In this document: positions 16,928-24,899 of the stretch, piece after piece
How the letters are laid out: each line of letters begins with the position of its first letter
How positions within the stretch are numbered: the first letter of the stretch is position 1
Source of the DNA: Pararhizobium sp.
Lineage (GTDB): Bacteria > Pseudomonadota > Alphaproteobacteria > Rhizobiales > Rhizobiaceae
Assembly: GCA_030655075.1 (NCBI GenBank)
Contig: JAURWE010000024.1
Span: forward strand, 496,001 to 560,000
DNA length: 64,000 nt
Reading direction: 5' to 3'
Notes under the pieces: generated by a model
Database searches by the model: none
Told to the model about the DNA's origin: nothing
What the model saw: the letters and a program-made list of their open reading frames with translations, nothing else
Program-made: the position numbers and the translations under genes

Positions 16928-17431
16928 CTACCGGGTGAAATCCACCCGCACCCGGGCGACGGGCAGGATATATTTCCAGACAGTCGCCGTGTTGGCGATC
17001 GTCCGCCCGTCGTCCGCCAGAACCAGCTTGTCGTAGAACCGCACGATGTTGGTCTTCGGGCCGGGATCGAGATCGACCAGATAGGTGAAATTGGCGACCG
17101 GTCCTTTGATCCGGACTGTCGTTTCGCCGACCACGTCTTCGCGCGTGCCGCGATATGTGTTCGGCCCCGTGCGGGTGAAGCGCCAGGTCTTGCGGTCGCG
17201 TTCGCCGTCGCTGTAGCGAAAATCCTCGATCAGGGTAAAGGTCTTGCCCTTGCTGCGGCCGGTCAACGTCACGTCAAAACTGCGCTTGACGCCGGTGATG
17301 GCGGAGAACGTGCCCTTGGCTTCGGTGCGGCCCTTGAAGAAGGCCTCCAGCGACAGATCGCGCGCCGCAGCCGGACCCATCAGCGCTGCGAGCGCCGCAA
17401 AAGCCAGCACACCCGTTCGAAACATCGTCAT
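16928..17431 (-). CDS. DUF3833-family secreted protein
   Basis: This 167-residue protein has a cleavable signal peptide (MTMFRTGVLAFAALAALMGPAAARD). The mature part resembles DUF3833: LEAFFKGRTEAKGTF near the N-terminus, then a beta-rich stretch with TRTGPNTYRGTREDVVGE and a final DKLVLADDGRTIANTATVWKYILPVARVRVDFTR. Members are lipocalin-like outer-compartment proteins of unknown role. GGGAG lies 6 bases before the ATG at 17431; ATGs at 17437 and 17425 are alternatives. No functional link to the neighbouring copper genes is evident. Confidence 0.75.
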   Translation of the reverse strand: MTMFRTGVLAFAALAALMGPAAARDLSLEAFFKGRTEAKGTFSAITGVKRSFDVTLTGRSKGKTFTLIEDFRYSDGERDRKTWRFTRTGPNTYRGTREDVVGETTVRIKGPVANFTYLVDLDPGPKTNIVRFYDKLVLADDGRTIANTATVWKYILPVARVRVDFTR

Positions 17432-17533
17432 CTCCATCTCCCTGTCTTCCGCCTCATACGGCGCAGCGCAGCAAACGGATTGGCGCCGGATAAGTTTCGT
17501 GGTTGCTCCCACCTGATATCGAACGCCCGGCGC

Positions 17534-17926
17534 CTAACGCCTGCTGCCCAACGTTTCGATGATCGGGCAATCGGGCCGCTGGTCGCCGTGGCAGTTTTCG
17601 GCCAGGTGTCTCAGCGTATCGCTCATCGCCTTCAGTGCCGCCGCCTTGCGGTCGAGTTCGGCGATATGATCGAGCGCGATCGCCTTGACATCGGCGCTCG
17701 CCCGCGACCGGTCCTGCCACAGCGCCAGAAGCGCGCCCATCTGCTCGACCGAAAACCCCAGATCGCGCGCCTTGCGAATGAAGCGCAGCGTGTGCACGTC
17801 CTTGTGCGAATAGACCCGGTAGCTGGCGCCGCTGCGCTCGACCTCGGTGATGAGACCTATCTGCTCGTAGTAACGGATCATCTTGGCCGACACGCCGCTT
17901 TCCCGGGCGGCTTCACCGATGTTCAT
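17534..17926 (-). CDS. hmrR: Cu(I)-responsive MerR-family regulator (CueR/HmrR)
   Basis: This 130-residue MerR protein begins MNIGEAARESGVSAKMIRYYEQIGLI, the winged-helix DNA-binding domain, followed by the long dimerisation helix. Near the C-terminus CHGDQRPDCPII supplies the two cysteines, eight residues apart, that CueR-type sensors use to bind Cu(I) linearly. It lies downstream of the copper ATPase on the same strand and should activate it through the spaced-promoter site at 20621-20651. AGGAG precedes the ATG. Gold/silver sensing is possible in the family but less likely in this context. Confidence 0.94.
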   Translation of the reverse strand: MNIGEAARESGVSAKMIRYYEQIGLITEVERSGASYRVYSHKDVHTLRFIRKARDLGFSVEQMGALLALWQDRSRASADVKAIALDHIAELDRKAAALKAMSDTLRHLAENCHGDQRPDCPIIETLGSRR

Positions 17927-17944
17927 GGGGTTGGTCTCCTCTTG

Positions 17945-18056
17945 CTGGGTGAACTCCCTCCCCCTTATGGGAGGGTTGGGGAGGGGCCGTCTTTTTCAGT
18001 GAAAGACTCCCTCCCCTCCGCTTCGCGCCGACCCTCCCCACAAAGGGGAGGGTTAA
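17945..18056. repeat. CCCTCCCC palindromic repeats between actP and hmrR
   Basis: Two palindromic units occur, one near 17955-17986 (CTCCCTCCCCCTTATGGGAG and GGGGAGGGG) and one near 18027-18056 (ACCCTCCCC-ACAAA-GGGGAGGGT). They resemble the units at 14439-14602. They could act as terminators or transcript-stabilising hairpins between the two copper genes. Confidence 0.65.
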
Positions 18057-18059
18057 TAG

Positions 18060-20555
18060 TCATGCCCCATACCGCCGCAGCCGGAGCGCATTGCCGAGCA
18101 CGAAGACGCTGGACAGGGCCATGGCGCCCGCCGCCAGGACCGGCGACAGCAGCGTGCCGTTGACGGGGTAGAGCACACCGGCGGCCACCGGGATCAGCGC
18201 GGCGTTGTAGGCGAAGGCCCAGAACAGGTTCTGACGGATGTTGCCGATGGTCGCATGGCTGATGCCGATGGCGCTGGCAACCGCAGTGAGATCGCCCGAC
18301 ATCAGCACCACATCGGCGCTGTCGATGGCGATATCCGTGCCGGTGCCGACGGCCAGCCCGACATCGGCGGCAGCAAGCGCCGGCGCATCGTTGATGCCGT
18401 CGCCGACGAAGACCACCTTGCGACCGCCCGCCTGCAGCGCCCGCACCGCATCGACCTTGCCGCCGGGCAACACGCCGGCGATCACCTCGGTGATGCCCAG
18501 GCCAGCGGCGACGGACCGGGCGGTGACGGCGTTGTCGCCGGTGATCATCGCGATGCCGAGGCCGCGTTTCTTCAGCGTTGCGATAGCGGCTGCCGCTGTG
18601 TCCTTGACCGGATCGGAGACGGCGATGATGGCGGCGCGCCTGCCGTCGACGGCTACATGGACCGGCGATTTGCCGGCCCGGCCCATCTCTTCCGCCATGG
18701 CGGAAAATGGCGCGATATCGATGCCGCGAGCCGTGACGCTGCGATCGGCGCCGACCAGCACGGCGCGGCCTCCAACAGTGCCGGTGACGCCCATGCCCGG
18801 ATCGGCCTGAAAATCCTGAGGCTCTGAGAGGACGAGCCCCTCCCCGCGTGCGGCTGCAACAATGGCGGATGCGATCGGATGTTCGGAGCGGCTTTCGAGG
18901 CTCGCCACCAGCACAAGAACCTCGGCCCGGGCAAAACCATCAACCAGCACCATGTCGGTCAGTTCCGGCCTGCCCCTGGTCAGCGTGCCGGTCTTGTCGA
19001 AGGCGATTACATCGGCCTCGCGCAGGCTCTGCAGCGCCTCGCCCTTGCGGAAGAGAATGCCCATTTCCGCCGCACGGCCGGTGCCGACCATGATCGAGGT
19101 CGGCGTTGCCAGCCCCATGGCGCAGGGGCAGGCGATGATCAGCACGGCCACGGCATTGACGAGCGCAAAGGAAAGCGCCGGCGACGGACCGAAGACCAGC
19201 CAGGCGGCAAAGGTCAAGGCCGCCAGACCGATGACCAGCGGCACGAACCACAGCGTCACCCGGTCCACCAGCGCCTGGATCGGCAGTTTCGAGCCCTGCG
19301 CCTGCTCGACCATGCGGATGATCTGTGACAGGACCGTCTCGGACCCGACCCGCGTCGCCGCGAAGGTGAAGGCGCCGGTCCTGTTGATCGTGCCGCCGGT
19401 GACCGGATCGCCAGCCTTCTTTTCGACCGGCACCGGCTCACCAGAGATCATCGATTCGTCGACGAACGACGCGCCGCCTGTAACGGTGCCATCGACCGGC
19501 AGCCGCTCGCCCGGGCGGATGTGGACGATGTCGCCTGCCACCACCTCGGCAACGGCGATGTCGGCGACCACGCCTGTGCGCTCGACCCGCGCCGTCTTCG
19601 GCTGCAGACGCACGAGCCGTTTGATCGCCTGGCTGGTCTTGCCCTTGGCGCGCGCCTCCAGCGTCCGGCCGGTGAGGATCAGCGTGACGATGACGGCGGC
19701 CGCCTCGTAGTAGACATTGACCGTGCCCTCCGGCAGCAGCGCCGGCGCAAAGGTGGCAACCACCGAATAGGCCCAGGCTGCCGAGGCGCCGAGCACAACC
19801 AGCGAGTTCATGTCCGGTGCGGCTTTGAACAGATTGGGCAGACCGATCCGGTAGAAGCGCAGGCCGGGGCCGAACAGCACCAGCGTCGCCAGTGCCAACT
19901 GGATCAGACGGCTCGTCTGCATACCGAGCGTCTCCATCAGAAACACGTGCACGGCCGGAATGACATGCGAGCCCATTTCCATGACGAAGAGCGGCAGCGT
20001 CAGACCCGCCGCAATCAGCGTCGCACGGGTTAGCGCCGAGGTCTCGGCCGCCCGGCGGGCATCGTCGGCATCGGCGCGATCGGTAACCGGCGCGGCCATA
20101 TCGGTCTTGCGCACCCTGTAGCCGCTCTTGACGATGGCCGCTTCGAGATCGCGGCGGCCGGCGCTGTCGGGCAGAAAGGTAACTGTTGCCGTGTCGGTCG
20201 CCAGGTTGACCGAGGCCGAGAGCACGCCAGGCGCCGCCTTCAGGCCGCGTTCGACCCGGCCGACGCAGGAGGCGCAGCTCATACCCTCGACCGAAAACGC
20301 CATGGTTTCGACCTGCGGCCGGTAGCCTGCGGCCTCGATGGCGGTCAGAACCGCCGCCGGATCAGGAACGGCGGCGAACTGCACCGTGGCGCGTTCGGTC
20401 GCCAGATTGACCGATGCGGCCTGGACGCCGGGAACGGCGGCAATGGCACGCTCGACGCGGCCGACACAGGAGGCGCAGGTCATGCCTTCGACGCGGATCA
20501 CCGTTGCGGCAGGCGATGCGGGCGCAAGCGTGGAGACAGGAACAGTCTGGTTCAT
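18060..20555 (-). CDS. actP: Copper-exporting P1B-type ATPase
   Basis: The 831-residue protein carries two N-terminal heavy-metal domains with MTCASC (residue about 25) and MSCASC (about 92). The membrane motif ACPCAMGLATP identifies a Cu(I) pump. The catalytic core has SGEPVPVEK (A domain), the phosphorylation site DKTGTLTRG, SEHPIASAI and the hinge GDGINDAPALA. It exports Cu(I) from cytoplasm to periplasm. The start at 20555 (MNQTVPVSTL) has AAAGGA upstream; an ATG at 20588 would add 11 residues. It is preceded by a CueR/HmrR operator-promoter and followed by hmrR. Rhizobial homologues are called ActP or CopA. Confidence 0.97.
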   Translation of the reverse strand: MNQTVPVSTLAPASPAATVIRVEGMTCASCVGRVERAIAAVPGVQAASVNLATERATVQFAAVPDPAAVLTAIEAAGYRPQVETMAFSVEGMSCASCVGRVERGLKAAPGVLSASVNLATDTATVTFLPDSAGRRDLEAAIVKSGYRVRKTDMAAPVTDRADADDARRAAETSALTRATLIAAGLTLPLFVMEMGSHVIPAVHVFLMETLGMQTSRLIQLALATLVLFGPGLRFYRIGLPNLFKAAPDMNSLVVLGASAAWAYSVVATFAPALLPEGTVNVYYEAAAVIVTLILTGRTLEARAKGKTSQAIKRLVRLQPKTARVERTGVVADIAVAEVVAGDIVHIRPGERLPVDGTVTGGASFVDESMISGEPVPVEKKAGDPVTGGTINRTGAFTFAATRVGSETVLSQIIRMVEQAQGSKLPIQALVDRVTLWFVPLVIGLAALTFAAWLVFGPSPALSFALVNAVAVLIIACPCAMGLATPTSIMVGTGRAAEMGILFRKGEALQSLREADVIAFDKTGTLTRGRPELTDMVLVDGFARAEVLVLVASLESRSEHPIASAIVAAARGEGLVLSEPQDFQADPGMGVTGTVGGRAVLVGADRSVTARGIDIAPFSAMAEEMGRAGKSPVHVAVDGRRAAIIAVSDPVKDTAAAAIATLKKRGLGIAMITGDNAVTARSVAAGLGITEVIAGVLPGGKVDAVRALQAGGRKVVFVGDGINDAPALAAADVGLAVGTGTDIAIDSADVVLMSGDLTAVASAIGISHATIGNIRQNLFWAFAYNAALIPVAAGVLYPVNGTLLSPVLAAGAMALSSVFVLGNALRLRRYGA

Positions 20556-20620
20556 GGTGCAGTCCTTTCCGGCGCACATCCTTGGCAAGTACGGCCGGGC
20601 ATTGTTCGGTTCTGCCCATA

Positions 20621-20651
20621 TAGGTAAACCTTCCCATCATGGTAAGGTCAA
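20621..20651 (-). promoter_or_regulatory. CueR/HmrR-type operator and promoter of actP
   Basis: On the minus strand TTGACC (20646-20651) and TACCTA (20621-20626) are separated by 19 bases, the over-long spacing typical of MerR-family promoters. Between them lies the near-perfect palindrome ACCTTCCCAT-C-ATGGTAAGGT (20628-20648; one mismatch between arms), matching the ACCTTCC...GGAAGGT pattern of CueR sites. The protein would untwist the spacer when Cu(I) binds. Confidence 0.88.
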
Positions 20652-20836
20652 GACGATCGTGCGCAATTTTTTGCTGCACGCCATATCGATGCCTGATATG
20701 GCGCGTAGATACCGCGTCCGGCGACGTTTCGGTGACAGATCGAGGCAGATGCCGGATGTCTGCATTAACAGAATGTAAATCGCCATCCGTCAAAATCGGG
20801 CGTTCATGCCCCGAAATGAAACTGTAGAGCAGACCT

Positions 20837-21895
20837 ATGACGTCGAGCCAGATTCCAGATGCCCATAGCAACAGCGCCGGAAAAGGCCGCAGCCTGCTGG
20901 CGCGCCTCGCCCGCTTTGCGTCCGTGATCGCCGTCTCCGCAGCGCTGGCCGGTTGCGTCAATGCGACGCTCGACGATCTCGGCGGCCAGGCCCCGGAAAT
21001 TCCGAAGAAACTTGTCGGCGAAATGTCGAAGAAGAAGATGGCGCCCTCGAGCCCCGTGCTGGTGCGCATCTTCAAGCAGGAAAGCGAACTGGAAATCTGG
21101 AAGCAGGATTCCCGCGGCCGCTATGCGCTGTTGAAAACCTATCCGATGTGCCGCTGGTCGGGAAAGCTCGGGCCGAAGACGAAGATCGGCGACCGCCAGG
21201 CGCCGGAAGGTTTTTATCACGTCTCCGCCGGCATGCTGAATCCGAAGTCGCAATTCTACCTGTCGTTCAATCTGGGTTACCCCAACCGGCTGGAATCGGC
21301 GCTCGGCTATACGGGTGAAGCGCTGATGGTGCACGGCGCCTGCTCCTCCTCCGGCTGTTATGCCATGACCGATCAGGGCGTCTCGGAAATCTATGCGGTC
21401 GCCTATGCGGCGCTGAAGGGCGGACAGGAACGCTTCCAGGTCCAGGCCTATCCGTTCCGCATGACGCCGGACAATATGGCCGCCCACAGCACCGACCCGA
21501 ACTATGGCTTCTGGAAGAACCTGAAGCAGGGCTATGATATTTTCGACGTGGCCAAGCGCCAGCCCAAGGTCAATTCCTGTAGCGGGCGCTATGTGTTCGA
21601 CGGCGAGTTCACCGGCGGTGATCCGACCGATCCGCTGGCCGAGTGCCCGCCGCTGCTGAACAGCGCCGATCCGATGGTCTCTGCCAAGAGCAGCGCCGAC
21701 GAGACCAAGATCGCCCAGGTGCTGGCCAAGGGCTCGGCGTCATCGGCCTATGGCTATGTCGACGGCGGCATGCACCCAAGCTTCCGCGCGCTTCTGGAAC
21801 GCTCCGGCCCGGAAAAGCTGGCAACCCAGATTTCCAAGCGGAAATACCCGATCAGCCGGCCTGACGCGGCTCTGGCCGATCCCTACAAGGACTGA
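20837..21895 (+). CDS. L,D-transpeptidase (YkuD) family lipoprotein
   Basis: The 352-residue protein has an N-terminal signal with a lipobox (SAALAGC, Cys at residue 35), so it is probably lipid-anchored in the envelope. The catalytic YkuD domain spans residues about 75-210, with the motif MVHGACSSSGCYAM in which His and Cys form the active site. Such enzymes make 3-3 peptidoglycan cross-links or attach proteins to peptidoglycan. The C-terminal 120 residues have no recognised domain. It resembles the Gram-negative YafK/DpaA group (HGxxxSxGCYAM), which can also cleave lipoprotein from peptidoglycan, so direction of reaction is uncertain. Confidence 0.9.
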   Translation: MTSSQIPDAHSNSAGKGRSLLARLARFASVIAVSAALAGCVNATLDDLGGQAPEIPKKLVGEMSKKKMAPSSPVLVRIFKQESELEIWKQDSRGRYALLKTYPMCRWSGKLGPKTKIGDRQAPEGFYHVSAGMLNPKSQFYLSFNLGYPNRLESALGYTGEALMVHGACSSSGCYAMTDQGVSEIYAVAYAALKGGQERFQVQAYPFRMTPDNMAAHSTDPNYGFWKNLKQGYDIFDVAKRQPKVNSCSGRYVFDGEFTGGDPTDPLAECPPLLNSADPMVSAKSSADETKIAQVLAKGSASSAYGYVDGGMHPSFRALLERSGPEKLATQISKRKYPISRPDAALADPYKD

Positions 21896-21906
21896 AACGG
21901 TCTAGG

Positions 21907-22158
21907 TCAGTTCATGTCATAGGCGGCCAGCGCGCCCAGCAACTGATCCTGCGTCTGGTGACCGGCGAGATAGAGATCGATTGCCGTGCTGGCGGCATCC
22001 AGCGCCTCCTGGCTGCGCAACCTGATGCTGCGTTCGGCGCACCAGGAAAACAAAGCGCCGGAAAGTGCGTCGATATCGTCGGAACTGCAATTCGATTGTG
22101 TGACTTGGGACAAGATTGAACCTCCGGCTGCGTTGCACAGGTTGTATCGATAGGACAC
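21907..22158 (-). CDS. Small conserved-looking hypothetical protein
   Basis: This 83-residue product is acidic and helical, with CSSDDIDALSGALFSWCAE, then SQEALDAASTAIDLYLAGHQTQDQLLGALAAY. It has no signal peptide or membrane segment. It is convergent with the transpeptidase gene, with an 11-base gap. I do not recognise the family. Its codon use and compact helical make-up suggest a real gene; alternative starts downstream are possible. Confidence 0.55.
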   Translation of the reverse strand: MSYRYNLCNAAGGSILSQVTQSNCSSDDIDALSGALFSWCAERSIRLRSQEALDAASTAIDLYLAGHQTQDQLLGALAAYDMN

Positions 22159-22471
22159 ACCGTGATGACAAAGCTGGACGGCCGGGCATTTTTTGCAAGG
22201 CTTTCAGGCTGTTGCAGTTAATACTGGTTCAGACAGGCCGCCCGCACGTGTCATTTCGGCACAATTGCGGCCATTCCGACCGGGATCGGTGCCCATCAGG
22301 TCCAAACGGCGCGTGAACCCTGTGGCAAGGCCAGATCATGAGACGGGCCGTCAACATCATCAAAACCGATGAAGTTCCAGCCGGATAGCCGGACTTGCAG
22401 GTTCAAATTAACAACTTTAAATAGAGTTAATAACAACTAATACATTAATATCTAATGAACCGGAATGCGGT
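22159..22471. other. Gene-free region, partly AT-rich
   Basis: No gene, RNA or clear terminator is seen. The part from 22400 to 22455 is markedly AT-rich (TTAATA and TTAAAT runs) compared with its surroundings, and lies directly after the 78-residue gene on the minus strand. Confidence 0.5.
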
Positions 22472-22708
22472 TCAGGCTGCGATATCGGCGATCTCGCCGA
22501 ACTGGCAGAGAATGCGCGGACTGCTCATGTCGCCGCTCTCGCTATCCACCTGCACCGCATAGGCCGCAACCCCGCAAAACCGGGGCGCCATTGCGGTGGC
22601 GATCTTTTCTGCGGCTGCCGGACTGGAGGCCTGGCGCATTTCCCCCGGCGCAATACCACCACGAACCTTCTTGAAGGTCATGACAATGAATTTTTCGCCT
22701 GAAGACAT
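22472..22708 (-). CDS. Small hypothetical protein
   Basis: This 78-residue product reads MSSGEKFIVMTFKKVRGGIAPGEM, then SSPAAAEKIATAMAPRFCGVAAYAVQVDSESGDMSSPRILCQFGEIADI. The pattern (strand, PGE turn, helix with AAAEKIA, strand, QFGE ending) resembles a group of short alphaproteobacterial proteins of unknown function. AAGG lies 8 bases before ATG 22708. An ATG at 22777 would add 23 residues without support. Confidence 0.6.
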   Translation of the reverse strand: MSSGEKFIVMTFKKVRGGIAPGEMRQASSPAAAEKIATAMAPRFCGVAAYAVQVDSESGDMSSPRILCQFGEIADIAA

Positions 22709-22950
22709 GCGGAAACCTTCCTGGAACAACGCCGGAACGGAATGGCGGGAAAAACAACCCCCAAAACCGAGGATCATTGTGCCGTTATGATGTTCATCAA
22801 ATGTTCCTATTTTTCAGCTCTGTCAAGCCAATGCTTCGAAGCACACCGATGTAACGCCGGGAACTGCGCCGGGGCGGCAAACATCTATGGTTTTCCTATC
22901 GGGAACGGAAGGCCGCTCCCAGCGTCACAGACGCCGAAAGGGAAACTCTC

Positions 22951-23073
22951 ATGCGCGCCGTGCTCGCTTTCACCCTCGCATCCGTCTTCAGCATTCTGAT
23001 CTTCAAATATTGCGACAACACGCTCGGCGGCGCCGTTCCACTGGCGACCATCGAGACAGCCGCCAATCTGTAG
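22951..23073 (+). CDS. Very small putative membrane or secreted peptide (40 aa)
   Basis: A short reading frame starts at ATG 22951, 9 bases after AAAGGG. It encodes MRAVLAFTLASVFSILIFKY followed by CDNTLGGAVPLATIETAANL. Residues 2-18 form a hydrophobic segment long enough for a membrane anchor or signal peptide; no proline or charge interrupts it. The family is unknown. The good ribosome-binding site and hydrophobic start support it, but there is no independent evidence of expression. Confidence 0.5.
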   Translation: MRAVLAFTLASVFSILIFKYCDNTLGGAVPLATIETAANL

Positions 23074-23351
23074 GGACCGTGCAAAGCGAAAAAGGATGGA
23101 GGCCGCCGCCGGCCTGCGCGCCGCGCCGTGCCGGCGATCTGAACAAAACCACCCGCCGACCCGCCAAACACCGAAATCTTTTGCCCAAAATAGACTAGAA
23201 TTTATAGACTATATGATTTCCACACCGGGAAATTTCTTACCAAACACTAGGGGCTGCGGTGTTTTGGAGATCGGTCGAGGACGGCGGAATATCGTACTTG
23301 TACCGGACGACGTGTAATACGCGCCCCAGGCATTGCTCCCGTAAACATTGC

Positions 23352-23822
23352 TCATCTGATACCTTTTCCGTTTTTGCGGATTGTAAAGTTGCGAATCTCT
23401 CCGCGTTCACCGCTTCCGCCGCATCCAAGCCAATAAAGATTGAACCGCACGGACAGATCATCGCCGGCATCGTCAGAAACCACGATGTCAACATCATGCC
23501 ATTCAGGTACCGATTGGGATAACCTGTATCGGTTCCCTCCAGAGGTAATCCTGAAACTGCCGCATGCTTCAAGATCTCGCTTCTCAGCCACACAGGCGTC
23601 GAGGGCTGCAAGCAGGGCTTTCGCGGCCTGTTCGAGATCGCCGGACGGGTCAGCCTTCCGGAAGTTTTCAGCCTTCGACAGGACGGTTTTTGTGATGAGA
23701 GCCACTTTCTGGCGCTCGCTGATGAAGCCGGAACCACAAAGGGACCAGCCAAGGTGCGGCTGCGTTCCCCAGAATGTCGCCAGCAAAGCCAGTCCCGCGA
23801 TCCAGTACCAGCGTCTTTTCAC
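23352..23822 (-). CDS. Hypothetical exported protein
   Basis: This 156-residue protein has a basic N-terminus and hydrophobic segment (MKRRWYWIAGLALLATFWG), acting as signal or anchor. The remainder contains several cysteines (LCGSG, ALDACVAEK, LEACGSF, WLGCGGS) that could form disulfides in the periplasm, and ends in RNFTIRKNGKGIR. I do not recognise a domain. Base composition is somewhat lower in GC than the neighbours, which may hint at acquisition. Isolated gene on the minus strand. Confidence 0.5.
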   Translation of the reverse strand: MKRRWYWIAGLALLATFWGTQPHLGWSLCGSGFISERQKVALITKTVLSKAENFRKADPSGDLEQAAKALLAALDACVAEKRDLEACGSFRITSGGNRYRLSQSVPEWHDVDIVVSDDAGDDLSVRFNLYWLGCGGSGERGEIRNFTIRKNGKGIR

Positions 23823-24125
23823 GCAGAAACCTCATCCCCAGTCATTCAATAAATCCCCCGTCAGGAAAGCATGCGTTGTTCTGCGCGTCTGGACGTAACG
23901 TGTCACAGCCAATTATGAATTAAGTATGCCTTATATGAAACGAATGCGTCATGGCCGCACCGAAACGCTGCGCTTTGCGTTCCAAAGGCGACCAGGCAAC
24001 AACTGTCCCCCTGTTTGCCGACAGTTCACGATCAAGATCGTTGATGGGGATATCGGCAACTTGCGGTCAAATGACGGATGAAATTTCCGCCGCTAAATTA
24101 GAAACCGTCAGACCGGCGAACCACC
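23823..24125. other. Gene-free region
   Basis: I see no supported gene or RNA. The segment between the exported-protein gene and the 3' end of the TetR gene contains an AT-rich patch near 23910-23940 that could hold the promoter of the upstream gene. Confidence 0.45.
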
Positions 24126-24755
24126 TCAGTCCGGCCGGTAGCCGTGACGGGAGAAGAAGCGGTCGATCTCGCGCTGCTGCGGCACCTGGCCGGTATAGAT
24201 GGCGATATACTCGGGAATGCGCCGCATGCGCGTGAAGGTGTCCTCATTCGACTGCATGGAGATATAGCCGATCTGCACCAGATAGGTGGTGCGCGCCCTG
24301 ACGTCGGCGGCGGCCTCGCCATAACCGAAGCGCACGAACAGGCGGCTGAGCGCCTCCAGCCGCGCCTGATCGGCCCGCTGAACCTCGTCCTGGATGTCGG
24401 GCGACTGCAGCGCCCAGCTGCGCACGGCAAATTCGAAGGGGGAATCGAACAGGTTCTTGTTCACCCAGCAGTCGAAGACATTCAGCATCGCCTCGGAAAT
24501 CGATTCCGCATAGGCCTCCGACTGTTTGACGATATTGCCGGTGTTTTTATCCCGCCAGCGGGCGATGAGGGCGCCGAGCAGCTCTTCGCGATCCCTGAAG
24601 AACCAGTAGAAGCTGGTGCGTGACAGGCCGAGCCGTTTGGCAAGCGGCAGGATCTTGACCGAATCCACCCCCGATTCGAGCAGAGCCTCGTAGGCGGCCG
24701 TCAGCCACCCTTCGTGTGAGCCGCGCCAGCCGCTGTCGTTTGCCATCTGTTCCAT
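24126..24755 (-). CDS. TetR-family transcriptional regulator
   Basis: The 209-residue protein has the N-terminal TetR helix-turn-helix (WLTAAYEALLESGVDSVKILPLAKRLGLSRTSFYWFFRDREELLGALIARW). A divergent ligand-binding domain follows. It is transcribed away from the flavin oxidoreductase gene, with 144 bases between their starts, and two inverted copies of AAATGTACA lie in that space. It therefore probably represses its neighbour and itself and responds to the neighbour's substrate. The start may be at 24755 or at the Met three codons later. Confidence 0.9.
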   Translation of the reverse strand: MEQMANDSGWRGSHEGWLTAAYEALLESGVDSVKILPLAKRLGLSRTSFYWFFRDREELLGALIARWRDKNTGNIVKQSEAYAESISEAMLNVFDCWVNKNLFDSPFEFAVRSWALQSPDIQDEVQRADQARLEALSRLFVRFGYGEAAADVRARTTYLVQIGYISMQSNEDTFTRMRRIPEYIAIYTGQVPQQREIDRFFSRHGYRPD

Positions 24756-24793
24756 GACGAAGTCCTAACAAATCGGACAGGCTGCAACAAGCA

Positions 24794-24857
24794 AAATGTA
24801 CAGCACTGCCTGCCAACACGACGCTCGTGTTTTTAAAGTTGACACCTATGTACATTT
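24794..24857. promoter_or_regulatory. Inverted AAATGTACA/TGTACATTT pair between TetR and flavin oxidoreductase genes
   Basis: AAATGTACA (24794-24802) and TGTACATTT (24849-24857) are exact inverted copies. The second lies just downstream of TTGACA (24839-24844), a good -35 element for the plus-strand gene, so a bound regulator would block that promoter. Each contains the palindromic core TGTACA. Candidate TetR operators. Confidence 0.5.
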
Positions 24858-24899
24858 CCAATTAGCTTGGCTCGAAGCCCTGGAACCGGAGCCCTTGCC

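Noticed and set aside
22116..22316. Plus-strand frame over the small-gene promoter region
   Set aside because: Antisense to the better-supported 83-residue gene, no ribosome-binding site.
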